Positions 25,233 to 35,327 of a stretch of 64,000 bases of DNA are shown here, one piece after another. Both the position numbers and the translations under genes were made by a program. The notes under the pieces are model-generated. The model did no database searches, was not told the origin of the DNA, and was given only the letters and a program-made list of their open reading frames with translations. How positions within the stretch are numbered: the first letter of the stretch is position 1; each line of letters begins with the position of its first letter. Where the stretch lies: contig NZ_ASXP01000001.1 in NCBI RefSeq assembly GCF_000445445.1, positions 914,501 through 978,500 on the forward strand. Reading direction: 5' to 3'. This stretch comes from Sporomusa ovata DSM 2662. Its GTDB lineage: Bacteria > Bacillota > Negativicutes > Sporomusales > Sporomusaceae.

Positions 25233-26020
25233 TTATATCCCCCAAATAGGCACAATCAAATTTTGGCTGTCAAACGCTGACAACCGATCAGTCGTACAAA
25301 GCACAGCTCCTGTGCCACGCTCCAAAGTAGCCTTATCAATCACACCAAATAATCGAGTAAGTTGCTTTTGAGGCGTGGCGGTTTTCTTGATTTCCATGGG
25401 GGATAACTTGCCGCTGTCCTCAAGTAGAATTTCAATCTCCTTGGTACCCTTATCTCGATAGTAATAAATATAGGCTTCCCAACCACAGATCTGATAGCTT
25501 TTGATAATCTCAGATACCACAAAATTTTCAAGAATCGCACCACTCATGGCGCCGTTCATCAGAGTATCACTGTTACTCCACTTGGTCAGATATTCCACCA
25601 ATCTGCAATCATAGAAATAGAGCTTTGGCTTGGTTACCATGCGTTTAAGCATGTTGTTAGAATAGTGCTGGAGATAAAATACTAGGCACAGTCGTTCTAA
25701 AATCCCTAGCCAGTTTTTGGCGGTAATCTGGTCAATGCCGGCAGCATCGGCAATGGTCTTGTAGTTGAGCATCTGTCCGCACAAGGCTGCGGTGGCCGTG
25801 ATGAAATCCATAAACTTGAGCGAATCTATAGAACCGGAAAGCTCTTTTACGTTCCATTCAATAAAGGTTCTGACGTAGCTGGAATAGCTGCTTGATGGTC
25901 GCTATACTGCTCGCTGATGAGAGCAGGCATATCGCCTCGGAAAATGCGCTCATAAAGTGCAGACGTATCAATAGCAAAAACGGGGAGAGAATTACCAACC
26001 TGTGCGGCGCTAACCATGCC
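25233..26020 (-). pseudogene. AAA ATPase / DUF4143 protein, truncated and frameshifted
   Basis: The minus strand encodes the C-terminal half of an ATPase of the AAA_14/DUF4143 type. Segments include ALYERIFRGDMPAL, then a frame change, KELSGSIDSLKFMDF, YFYDCRLVEYLTKW, MNGAMSGAILENFVVSEI, YYRDKGTKEIEILL and the end VPIWGI. Frames change near 25860, and the P-loop half is missing past about 26020. The last 192 residues (25233-25811) remain open. It is a decayed gene left inside the skin element. Confidence 0.8.
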
Positions 26021-26232
26021 GGATTGGTTGCTACAACTTGAACCGGATATACCTAACAGAGTCTCTTTAAAGAGAATTAATACGATGCAAAAGTTAGAAT
26101 CGTATAAAAAGACAGGCTAGAAAATTAAAAAGATAGTTCTCTACAGGTAAGTTGAAGCGTGGAAGTCCATGTTAAAAAAAGGGTTTGAGACCACAAAACG
26201 AGAAGATATTAGGTTGGTAAGGAGGACATTCG

Positions 26233-26712
26233 ATGGCATATTCTATAGTCGAAAAAGTTTTAAAAAGCATTGATCAGGCTGCTGGATTGTATCAACGGCT
26301 TATACTTATTGTGGCGACACCTGGTACCGGCAAAACGACTGCGCTCAAGACTATCCAAACGCAAACTAGAGCAAGTTTAATAAATGTTAATTTGGAGTTG
26401 TCACGTCAGCTCCTGGACCTCACCGAACGTCAGCGAACGCTTCAATTACCGCGCTTAATGGCCGACCTTGTTAAGGAAGTATCGTCTAACGTGGTTTTAC
26501 TTGATAATATTGAGTTATTGTTTGATCCTTCACTAAAACAAGATCCACTGCGACTTCTGCAGGGAATATCACGTAATAAAACCCTTGTTGTGGCTTGGAA
26601 TGGATCTGTAATCAACGAATATATTGTCTACGCAACGCCAGATCATCCAGAATATAGAAGATATCCAACGCGCGAACTTATAGTTATTAATCCTATTGGC
26701 GATGCCGTTTGA
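26233..26712 (+). CDS. brxF: BREX system P-loop protein BrxF
   Basis: 159-residue small ATPase. The Walker A is VATPGTGKTTAL near residues 27-38, with VVLLDNIELLFDP as a Walker B-like strand and LRLLQGISRNKTLVVAWNGS and HPEYRRY near the end. This fits BrxF, the first gene of BREX type 3 systems, whose role is not settled. TAAGGAGG precedes the ATG. It is the first gene of the cluster and lies 31 bases ahead of the BrxC gene. Identification rests on motif memory plus the neighbouring PglZ and methylase. Confidence 0.85.
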   Translation: MAYSIVEKVLKSIDQAAGLYQRLILIVATPGTGKTTALKTIQTQTRASLINVNLELSRQLLDLTERQRTLQLPRLMADLVKEVSSNVVLLDNIELLFDPSLKQDPLRLLQGISRNKTLVVAWNGSVINEYIVYATPDHPEYRRYPTRELIVINPIGDAV

Positions 26713-26743
26713 TATAAATGAAAACCTATGGGAGGCTAAAAAC

Positions 26744-29700
26744 ATGCAATATGGTGAACTGATTTCTTTTGAGCCCATAGAATCCATTGTTCAGCTCCGA
26801 GATGCTGAAAAAGCAGGGGCTGCCCGTCAATTTATAAAAACTTATGTTATATCCGAAGAAATGGCAGATAAGCTGATCAATTTAGTTATTCCTCAGCTTC
26901 AGTTTGATCAGCCTGTCGATAATAAAGGCTTGTTGGTTGTTGGTAATTACGGTACTGGTAAGTCTCACCTAATGTCGGTAATCTCTGCGCTAGCTGAAGA
27001 CGACCGTTTAGTGCAATACCTGAATAATGAGAAGGTGGCGGCAACTGCAGCCCAAATCGGCGGTCGCTTTAAAGTGGTGAGAACGGAAATTGGCGCCACA
27101 ACAATGTCTTTGCGGGATATTATCGTGGCGGAAATGGAGGAGTACTTAGAAAAAAACGGTGTCTACTATTCTTTTCCAGATGCCGGTGAGGTTTCAAACA
27201 ATAAAGGTGCTTTCGAAGACATGATGGCTGCTTTTCATCAGAAATACCCTGATCAAGGGCTTCTTATAGTGATAGATGAATTGCTTGACTATTTGCGATC
27301 ACGCAAGGATCAGGAACTTATTCTCGATTTGAATTTTCTGCGAGAAATCGGTGAAGTCTGCAAGGATTTAAGGTTTCGCTTTATCGCTGGAGTTCAGGAA
27401 GCTATTTTTGACAGTCCTCGCTTTGCCTTTGTTGCTGAAAGTATTCGACGTGTGAAGGATCGATTTGAACAAATACTGATCGTCCGAAAAGATGTAAAAT
27501 ACGTAGTTGCGGAACGATTGCTTAAAAAGACAGGAGAGCAGCAGGAGAAAATTCGTAACTATCTTCGACCCTTTGCAAAGTTTTACAACCGGATGAATGA
27601 ACGAATGGATGAGTTTGTCTGCTTATTTCCTGTGCATCCTGATTATATTGATACTTTTGAACGGGTTACTGCCGTGGAAAAGCGTGAAGTGCTGAAGACA
27701 CTTTCGCTGGCAATGAAAAAGCTACTCAAGCAAGAAGTGCCAAGTGATAGACCGGGGCTCATTGCCTATGATAGTTATTGGGCTGTGTTACGGGAAAACC
27801 CATCTTTTCGTGCAGTGCCTGATATCAGAGCAGTCATTGAGTGCAGCCAGGTTCTGGAAGCGCGGATCCAACAGGCCTTTACACGTCCGGCATATAAACC
27901 GATGGCAGTTCAGATTATTCATGCTTTGTCGGTTCACCGATTGACCACCGGAGATATTTATGCCAAGCTAGGGGCAACAGCGGAGGAGTTGAGAGATGGT
28001 TTATGCCTGTATCAGCCAGGGATCGAAGAATTGGGTGGAAATCCGGCGGATGATCTTCTCACGCAGGTGGAGACCGTACTGCGTGAAATTCATAAGACTA
28101 TTAGTGGCCAGTTCATTTCATCCAACCCAGACAATCGTCAATACTATCTCGACTTGAAAAAGACGGATGACTTTGATGCACTGATTGAAAAACGGGCCGA
28201 GAGTCTTGATTCTACGCAATTGAATCGCTACTATTATGAAGTTTTGAGAAGAGTCATGGAATGTAGTGATCAGACGTATATTACGGGTTTTACAATATGG
28301 CAACACGAGATCGAATGGTTAGAGCACAAAGCTGCGCGACAGGGATATCTGTTTTTCGGAGCGCCGAATGAGCGATCCACCGTAACTCCTCCGCGAGATT
28401 TCTATATTTATTTTCTTCAGCTTTTGGATGAACCGCATTTTAAGGACGAGAAAAGAGCAGATGAACTATTCCTACGGCTTACGAATCCGGATGACGAGTT
28501 CCGAACGGCAATGAATGGATATGCGGCATCGCTCGATCTTTCTTCGACCGCGTCTGGCTATGCAAAAACTACATACGAAAGCAAAGCAGGGGTCTTTTTG
28601 CGGGTGTTGGTGCAATGGCTGCAAAAAAATCTTGCGACTGCATTCCAAATGACTTACCAAGGGCGTTCAAAAAGTTTGACTGAATGGTCGAAAGGTAAGT
28701 CGATTCGTGAGCTTTCAGGCATCAGTTCCCACGAACGATTGAACTTACGAGATGTTGTGAATATTGTTGCTGGAGTATGCTTAGGAACCCATTTTCAGGA
28801 CCAAGCGCCTGAGTACCCGGTTTTTCCGATCCTAATTACAGGAGCCAACCGGACGCAAGCAGCCCAAGATGCGTTGCGCGCCATTGCAGGGCAGAGCAAG
28901 ACGAAGCAAGCTGTCGCCGTATTATACGCCTTAGAGCTGATGGAAAATGATAAGTTGACACCAGGCAGTTCAAAATATGCGAAGCATATTCTTCATATTG
29001 CTGCGCAAAAGGGCTTGGGGCAAGTTATCAATCGCCAGGAACTTATACAGATCGTTTCGGGTGTTGAATATATGGCGCCGCAAACCTTTCGACTAGAACC
29101 GGACTGGGTGATGGTAGTTCTAGCAGCATTAATTTACGCGGGTGAACTAACATTATCCGTTCCTGGAAAAAAATTCGATGCTACCAATTTGCCGTTGCTA
29201 GCGGGTACAAGCGTTGATGAGCTGACCGAGTTTAAACATGTTGAGCGACCCAAGGAATGGAATGTTCCTGGGCTTAAGGCCCTGTTTGAACTACTAGGAT
29301 TGGCACCTGGCATGGTCCAGTTAATTACCGATGGTAAGGAGGAGCCAATCCAGCAGATGCAAAGCGCTATTGGACATAGGGTTACTCGGTTGGTGATAGC
29401 ACATCAAGCCGTTCAGAATGGACTATATTTCTGGAACAAAAGTTTGCTGGCCGAAAATGAGCTCCAGCAAACAAAAGTTAAACTGTCTGCCGCCAAAGAC
29501 TTTCTTGAATCTCTTCAAGCTTTTACATCGCCTGGTAAGTTAAAGAACTTCCGTTATAATGTGCAGGAAGTGAATGATCGCCTGCTCGGTTTGCAATGTC
29601 TGAGAGAAGTTGAGTCAGTACAGGAATTAGCCGCTGAACTGGGACCAATAGCCGCGTATCTCTCGACAGCGGAGATTGCGCTGCCCGCCGGACACGATTG

Positions 29701-30472
29701 GGTTGACAGAATGAAAGTGCTTCAAAGTGACATTTTGTCTCGAATTGACGATCTTTCGGAGTGTAGCAGAGCAACCTTTCGCCAGCAAACCCAGCGGAGT
29801 TTGGCAGAACTCAAACGAAAATATATTCAGGTCTATATGGCATTACACGTAAAAGCACGTCTCGGTGCTACTGGCGATCAGCGCAAGGCTCTTCTAATGA
29901 AAGATCAACGACTAAAGAACCTTCAGGAGTTGTCGACGATTGACTTGATGCCGCGTCAACATTTGGTCGATTTCCAAAATCGATTGGCTGAAATAAAAAG
30001 CTGTTTTGCTATCACGGAACAGGATTTAGAGATATCTCCGGTTTGTCCTCACTGCCAGTTTAAGCCTGGGGCTGAACCGTCAACTACACCGGTGACATCC
30101 ATACTTGAGAGCTTGGACGAGGACTTGGACAGCTTGCAAAATAATTGGACACAAACTTTGCTGGCCAACCTGAATGATCGAACAACCCGCGGAAATCTAG
30201 ACCTGTTAAAAAATGATGCGCGCAAATTGGTGGACGATTTTGTTAGCAAGAGACTACTGCCGGACAAACTGGACCAGGAATTTATTCAAGCATTGCAGGA
30301 GGCACTTTCGGGCCTCACTAAGGTATCGGTAAGAGCCGAGGAGCTTAGGGCCGCATTGCTGTCCGGTGGGTCACCAGCAACACTTGAGGAAATGCGCAAA
30401 AGGTTCGAGGAATATATGGTAAAGTTGACAAAGGGGAAAGAACCTAGTAAAGTTCGGATTGTATTAGAGTGA
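26744..30472 (+). CDS. brxC: BREX ATPase BrxC/PglY (DUF6079-like)
   Basis: 1242-residue ATPase. Walker A GNYGTGKSH lies near residue 67 and the Walker B-like LLIVIDELLDYLRS near residue 182. Long helical segments fill the rest, and a zinc-ribbon half (CPHC) lies near residue 1100. BrxC/PglY proteins are the large AAA+ core of BREX phage exclusion. A frame open from 26696 overlaps brxF, but the ATG at 26744 follows TGGGAGG and starts MQYGELISFEP, so it is preferred. A 179-base gap to the methylase holds a TATAAT near 30592 and no gene. Confidence 0.88.
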   Translation: MQYGELISFEPIESIVQLRDAEKAGAARQFIKTYVISEEMADKLINLVIPQLQFDQPVDNKGLLVVGNYGTGKSHLMSVISALAEDDRLVQYLNNEKVAATAAQIGGRFKVVRTEIGATTMSLRDIIVAEMEEYLEKNGVYYSFPDAGEVSNNKGAFEDMMAAFHQKYPDQGLLIVIDELLDYLRSRKDQELILDLNFLREIGEVCKDLRFRFIAGVQEAIFDSPRFAFVAESIRRVKDRFEQILIVRKDVKYVVAERLLKKTGEQQEKIRNYLRPFAKFYNRMNERMDEFVCLFPVHPDYIDTFERVTAVEKREVLKTLSLAMKKLLKQEVPSDRPGLIAYDSYWAVLRENPSFRAVPDIRAVIECSQVLEARIQQAFTRPAYKPMAVQIIHALSVHRLTTGDIYAKLGATAEELRDGLCLYQPGIEELGGNPADDLLTQVETVLREIHKTISGQFISSNPDNRQYYLDLKKTDDFDALIEKRAESLDSTQLNRYYYEVLRRVMECSDQTYITGFTIWQHEIEWLEHKAARQGYLFFGAPNERSTVTPPRDFYIYFLQLLDEPHFKDEKRADELFLRLTNPDDEFRTAMNGYAASLDLSSTASGYAKTTYESKAGVFLRVLVQWLQKNLATAFQMTYQGRSKSLTEWSKGKSIRELSGISSHERLNLRDVVNIVAGVCLGTHFQDQAPEYPVFPILITGANRTQAAQDALRAIAGQSKTKQAVAVLYALELMENDKLTPGSSKYAKHILHIAAQKGLGQVINRQELIQIVSGVEYMAPQTFRLEPDWVMVVLAALIYAGELTLSVPGKKFDATNLPLLAGTSVDELTEFKHVERPKEWNVPGLKALFELLGLAPGMVQLITDGKEEPIQQMQSAIGHRVTRLVIAHQAVQNGLYFWNKSLLAENELQQTKVKLSAAKDFLESLQAFTSPGKLKNFRYNVQEVNDRLLGLQCLREVESVQELAAELGPIAAYLSTAEIALPAGHDWVDRMKVLQSDILSRIDDLSECSRATFRQQTQRSLAELKRKYIQVYMALHVKARLGATGDQRKALLMKDQRLKNLQELSTIDLMPRQHLVDFQNRLAEIKSCFAITEQDLEISPVCPHCQFKPGAEPSTTPVTSILESLDEDLDSLQNNWTQTLLANLNDRTTRGNLDLLKNDARKLVDDFVSKRLLPDKLDQEFIQALQEALSGLTKVSVRAEELRAALLSGGSPATLEEMRKRFEEYMVKLTKGKEPSKVRIVLE

Positions 30473-30651
30473 AATATTACTTTTTATGCACAACCAGCGT
30501 GCTATTACGACTAAAGCCAGAAACCATTGAGGGAATTATGGATGTTATTAAAGACAGATAGGTGGTCTATCCTATACACAGCTTGCTGAGTCGTATAATT
30601 TATTAATTCTTTGATTTATTAAAAGAATTTAATGTAAAAGGAGAGAGATGG

Positions 30652-33423
30652 TTGGATAATCTCTTTGTTGGCCTGGAAACGCAACCATCGGACGGACCGG
30701 TGGAGTGTCTTGGTCAAATTTTTACCGATGACAACGCCCGAAGAGAGTATTTTCTTGGCGTTTTACGAGAAAAACTGAAAGACCTGGAATTTCGCAAAAT
30801 CGAAGGCTTTCCCCTTGGAACGGACGAAGATATCCTGGCAATGTCTGATCCTCCCTACTACACGGCGTGCCCGAATCCTTTTGTCATAGATTTTCTTCGA
30901 CAATGCGGAACACCTTATGACCCAGCCTTGGCGTATAACCGTGAACCCTTTGCCGTGGACGTGAGTGAAGGGAAGACAGACCCGATTTACAAGGCCCATT
31001 CCTATCACACCAAAGTACCACATCTTGCAATTGTGCCGTCCATTCTTCACTACACAAAACCGGGTGACATGGTCTTGGACGGATTCTGCGGCTCCGGTAT
31101 GACTGGAGTTGCGGCACAATGGTGTGGATGCGCGCCGGACGAATATAGACGAACGATCGAAGCCAATTTTGTCAAGCAGGGGTTGGAAATGCCAGAGTGG
31201 GGCGCTCGGCATGCCCTTCTCAATGATCTTTCGCCTGCTGCTACTTTTATTGCGGCGAATTACAATTTACCTTTCGATGCTACCGAGTTTGCCAAAGCTG
31301 CTAAGCAGATTTTGGCTGAAGTCGAGCTGGAGATAGGTTGGATGTATGAAACGAAGCACACTGATGGGAAAAGTGTGGGTCGTATAGAGTACACGGTTTG
31401 GAGTGAGGTATTTACTTGTCCCGATTGTGCTGGGGAAATAGTTTTTCTCGATGCGGCTTTGGATGAAAAGACTCAACGGGTGCAAGAAACGTTCCCATGT
31501 CCAAATTGTGGTAGCAGTTTAATGAAGAAAAGCCTGGAACGAAAATATGAAACTTTTTTTGATAGAGCACTTGATAAAACATTAAATGCTCCAAAACGTA
31601 AACCAGTTATCATTGTATACACTATTAATGGTCGTCGCAATGAGAAGAAGCCGGATAAGGAAGACATCATGCTTCTTGAAAAAATTGCAAATTTGTCGTA
31701 TCCAAATGAAGTTCCAACTATCGAAATTCCACCAATGCATATGACTCACGAGCGAGCGAGGATGGACCGGCAAGGAATTACGCATATACATCATTTTTTT
31801 CAGCCGAGAGCAGCCCATGCGTTGGGAGCTCTATGGCGCAAAGCTAGGTCGTTTTCCGATATTCGTATTCGTCATATGTTATTGTTCTTTGTCGAACAGT
31901 CGATATGGGGCTTCTCTATTCTCAATAGATATCGTCTTCGGGCGTATTCGCACGTTAATCAGTACCTTACAGGTGTATATTACGTTCCGTCTCAAATTGC
32001 TGAACCGTCTCCGCGCTACAATCTTGAAGGAAAATTGCATCGTTTGTCAGGGGCGTTTTCAAAAAACGTTTTTCATTCGCAAAATTCATTGGTTAATACT
32101 GATGCTGCCGCCCAGCTTACACTGCCAGATAACTGTATAGATTACATCTTCACTGATCCCCCCTTTGGAGAAAATATTTATTATGCCGATCTGAACTTTT
32201 TGGTAGAGTCTTGGCATCGTGTGGTTACAAATGCAGAACCTGAAGCTATTATTGATAAATTTAAAAAGAAGGGTTTATCAGAATACCAGAAGTTGATGCA
32301 AAGCTGCTTCCAGGTATATTACAAAGTATTAAAGCCGGGACGATGGATGACAGTGGTATTTCACAATTCCCGGAATGCCGTCTGGAATGCAATTCAGGAG
32401 GCTATGCAGGCCGCCGGATTTGTTGTGGCTGATGTGCGGACACTTGATAAACAGCAGGGCTCTTACCGTCAATTGACTAGTACGGCTGTCAAACAGGATT
32501 TGGTGATTTCAGCATATAAACCGAATGGCGGTCTTGAAGGCCGGTTTAAATTGGTTGCAGGTACTGAAGAAGGCGTCTGGGATTTTGTCAGGACTCATCT
32601 GAAACAACTGCCTGTTTTTGTTGCAAAAGATGGTCGCGCCGAAGTCATAGCGGAACGCCAAAAATATATGCTTTTCGACCGTATGGTGGCCTTTCATGTT
32701 CAGCGTGGGGTGATGGTGCCATTATCGGGGGTGTCGGAGTTTCATGCTGGTTTGGAACAGCGTTTTTCAGAACGCGATGGAATGTACTTTCTGCCCGAGC
32801 AAGTAGCCGAATATGATAAAAAACGTATGACGGTTAAGGAACTTATGCAACTCGAGCTTTTTGTTTCAGATGAGGCATCTGCAATTCAATGGCTTAAAGA
32901 ACAAATGATCCGAAAGCCTCAAACATTTCAAGAACTTCATCCCCAGTTCCTCAAAGAAATTGGCGGCTGGCAAAAGCATGAGACGCCATTAGAGCTGTCT
33001 GAGCTTCTACACCAGAACTTACTATTCTATGATGGCGAGGGAGAGGTGCCCAGTCAGATTCATAGCTATCTGTCTTCCAATTTCAAGGAAATGCGGAACT
33101 TATCCAAAGACGATGCCTGTCTACGTGCTAAGGCGAAAGACCGTTGGTATGCCCCGGATCCGAACAAAGCTAGCGACCTGGAGAAACTACGTGAAAGGTC
33201 TTTACTCAAAGAATTTGCGGGATATAAGATATACAGCCAACGAAGACTGAGGGTTTTTCGGCTCGAAGCGGTCCGTATTGGATTTAAGAAGGCTTGGCAG
33301 GAACGTGACTATGACACTATTATTTCTGTGGCACAAAAAATCCCTGAAAATATTTTGCACGAAGATCCCAATCTGTTAATGTTTTATGACCAGGCACTGA
33401 CGCGTAAAGGAGAAAAAACATGA
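30652..33423 (+). CDS. pglX: BREX adenine DNA methyltransferase, PglX-type, with zinc ribbon
   Basis: 923 residues. Methylase motifs are SDPPYY near residue 65, the SAM motif DGFCGSGMTG near residue 141, and a second TDPPFGE near residue 502. Between them is a zinc ribbon, CPDC near residue 254 and CPNC near residue 283. The layout resembles the methylase of BREX type 3, which marks host DNA so that phage DNA is recognised. The TTG at 30652 follows AAAGGAGAG; the ATG four bases earlier is out of frame. The last four bases overlap the next gene (ATGA), so the two are coupled. Target sequence cannot be read. Confidence 0.85.
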   Translation: MDNLFVGLETQPSDGPVECLGQIFTDDNARREYFLGVLREKLKDLEFRKIEGFPLGTDEDILAMSDPPYYTACPNPFVIDFLRQCGTPYDPALAYNREPFAVDVSEGKTDPIYKAHSYHTKVPHLAIVPSILHYTKPGDMVLDGFCGSGMTGVAAQWCGCAPDEYRRTIEANFVKQGLEMPEWGARHALLNDLSPAATFIAANYNLPFDATEFAKAAKQILAEVELEIGWMYETKHTDGKSVGRIEYTVWSEVFTCPDCAGEIVFLDAALDEKTQRVQETFPCPNCGSSLMKKSLERKYETFFDRALDKTLNAPKRKPVIIVYTINGRRNEKKPDKEDIMLLEKIANLSYPNEVPTIEIPPMHMTHERARMDRQGITHIHHFFQPRAAHALGALWRKARSFSDIRIRHMLLFFVEQSIWGFSILNRYRLRAYSHVNQYLTGVYYVPSQIAEPSPRYNLEGKLHRLSGAFSKNVFHSQNSLVNTDAAAQLTLPDNCIDYIFTDPPFGENIYYADLNFLVESWHRVVTNAEPEAIIDKFKKKGLSEYQKLMQSCFQVYYKVLKPGRWMTVVFHNSRNAVWNAIQEAMQAAGFVVADVRTLDKQQGSYRQLTSTAVKQDLVISAYKPNGGLEGRFKLVAGTEEGVWDFVRTHLKQLPVFVAKDGRAEVIAERQKYMLFDRMVAFHVQRGVMVPLSGVSEFHAGLEQRFSERDGMYFLPEQVAEYDKKRMTVKELMQLELFVSDEASAIQWLKEQMIRKPQTFQELHPQFLKEIGGWQKHETPLELSELLHQNLLFYDGEGEVPSQIHSYLSSNFKEMRNLSKDDACLRAKAKDRWYAPDPNKASDLEKLRERSLLKEFAGYKIYSQRRLRVFRLEAVRIGFKKAWQERDYDTIISVAQKIPENILHEDPNLLMFYDQALTRKGEKT

Positions 33424-35327
33424 TAACCCAATGGACTGCTGCAAACTTCAAGTCAGTTGTCAAAGAGGTACCTATTGACATGGCGCCGCTTACTATATTA
33501 GCAGGTCCAAACAGCAGTGGGAAAAGCACTCTCTTGCAATCGCTACTGTTAGTAAGTCAGACCCTGGCAAATAAAGTGGGCAGTCGATCCGTAATATTGA
33601 ATGGTATGTTGACACATCTTGGGCAATTTGATGACATAAAGACTTATGGCAGTGAACATGACCAAATCACCATCGGGTGGACCTGCCATCCGACTGCGGA
33701 AGCGCAAGCCGGTAGAATATCTAATGCGCGCTTTTCGAATTATATTTTTTGGAGAAATTATACGATAAAAGAGATCACGTGCAAATTGGCTTTCGACAAC
33801 AATCCTGGTAGCCCAGAATGCGATCAATTTCAACTTCAACCAAGGGTGTTTTTGTTTTCAATTTCTGTTCTTATATCCGGTGAAGACAAAACGGACCGAC
33901 GGTATAACTTAACAATCTCACCTAGTACTTCAGAAGTCGCGAAAATGGAAAATTGCGAAGTCGATGGATCTGGTACTGAAAGTATTCGCGGTAGTCTGGA
34001 ATATGATATTGAACTCGATCTAGATTCACTCGAAGATATGCGCGAAGAATTTATGACAGCTGAAGCCGTTGGATGCACACTAAAGCATTTTCTCCCCACC
34101 CACCTTACTATTCGCGTCAATATTATTGAGGAGATTGCTCGACAGATCCAGAAGGCATTTTTGGAGGATACTCCACGGGATCGGCGCTTGTTACTTCAGG
34201 AACGAGAACTTGTTATTCCGGACGCTGTATTTGACTCCCTCCAAGTAAGAATGAAAAATAAGTATCAAAATCTCTTTGAACAAAATAACGATATGTTTGA
34301 TATAGGATCAGGTATAACAGTTCGTGATTGGCGAGAGCGCTATCGGAAGCTTCCTTTGGAAATTAAGCGTGACTTCCGTAGTGAAATTGATACGCTAGCC
34401 GCTGATAAGTCGGGGTTGTTTTCTTTGATTGTTAGCGCTTTGCGGCGAGAGCGGAAGGCTAGCGAGCCCGAGTACCGGTTGATTCAACTTCCGCTTCCTT
34501 TTGAATTGCAAAAGGCAGTGGCTTATTTAGAACATATTTTTACAAGCTCAGTCAAATACCTTGGTCCGCTTCGAGATGATCCCAAACCTCTGTACCCACT
34601 GGCCGCATATGCAGATCCAACAGATGTAGGAATTAGAGGGGAGATGACAGCAGCTGTCCTCAATTTACATCGTGAAGATCTAATAAAATACATTCCTACG
34701 TCTGCTTTTTTACAAAAAACATTTGAACCTACAATTGCCGTACGATCTCTTGATGTCGCGGTAGCCGATTGGGTAAAATATCTTGGTGTTGCTGAATCGG
34801 TTTACACTTTGGACAAGGGTAAACTTGGTCATGAAATGAAAGTGGCCTTAGACGAGAATGGACCTAAACGGGATCTTACTCATGTTGGAGTAGGGGTAAG
34901 CCAAGTATTGCCGATTCTTGTCATGTCATTGCTTGCAGAGCCCGATACAATGCTGGTTTTTGAGCAACCAGAACTACATCTACATCCTAAGGTTCAAACT
35001 CGATTGGCAGATTTCTTCTTATCTCTTGCATTAATGGGAAGGCAGTGCCTAATTGAGACTCACAGCGAGTACTTAATTAATAGATTGCGCTATCGGGCAG
35101 CGACAGAAGCCGATGGAAATAGAGTTACGGAAAAGCTTAAAATATATTTTATTGAAAATAATGAAGGAGCGTCTGAGTTCCGCGAAGTTGAAGTCAATGA
35201 ATATGGGGCAATTATAAATTGGCCAGAGGGCTTTTTTGATCAGAGCCAGCGTGAAGTGGAGGAGATACTTCTTGCGGCTATGAAAAAAAAGAGAGCTAAG
35301 AAAAATGGGGTTCCGGAGAATGTCTGA
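33420..35327 (+). CDS. AAA ATPase with DUF3696-type C-terminus, in the BREX cluster
   Basis: 635 residues of the ABC-like SMC/OLD ATPase group. Walker A GPNSSGKST lies near residues 29-37, the signature-like VGVGVSQVLPIL near residue 490, Walker B MLVFEQPELHLHP near residue 512 and the switch region LIETHSEYL near residue 545. The end, NEYGAIINWPEGFFDQ, is the DUF3696 pattern seen in predicted defence ATPases. It overlaps the methylase stop codon and the next start codon by a few bases, so all three genes are coupled. It sits where canonical BREX type 3 carries the BrxHII helicase. Confidence 0.82.
   Translation: MITQWTAANFKSVVKEVPIDMAPLTILAGPNSSGKSTLLQSLLLVSQTLANKVGSRSVILNGMLTHLGQFDDIKTYGSEHDQITIGWTCHPTAEAQAGRISNARFSNYIFWRNYTIKEITCKLAFDNNPGSPECDQFQLQPRVFLFSISVLISGEDKTDRRYNLTISPSTSEVAKMENCEVDGSGTESIRGSLEYDIELDLDSLEDMREEFMTAEAVGCTLKHFLPTHLTIRVNIIEEIARQIQKAFLEDTPRDRRLLLQERELVIPDAVFDSLQVRMKNKYQNLFEQNNDMFDIGSGITVRDWRERYRKLPLEIKRDFRSEIDTLAADKSGLFSLIVSALRRERKASEPEYRLIQLPLPFELQKAVAYLEHIFTSSVKYLGPLRDDPKPLYPLAAYADPTDVGIRGEMTAAVLNLHREDLIKYIPTSAFLQKTFEPTIAVRSLDVAVADWVKYLGVAESVYTLDKGKLGHEMKVALDENGPKRDLTHVGVGVSQVLPILVMSLLAEPDTMLVFEQPELHLHPKVQTRLADFFLSLALMGRQCLIETHSEYLINRLRYRAATEADGNRVTEKLKIYFIENNEGASEFREVEVNEYGAIINWPEGFFDQSQREVEEILLAAMKKKRAKKNGVPENV

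Noticed and set aside
26080..26105. ATACGAT/ATCGTAT dyad upstream of brxF as an operator
   Set aside because: Only 7-bp arms with no promoter fixed next to it; too weak to list as a feature.
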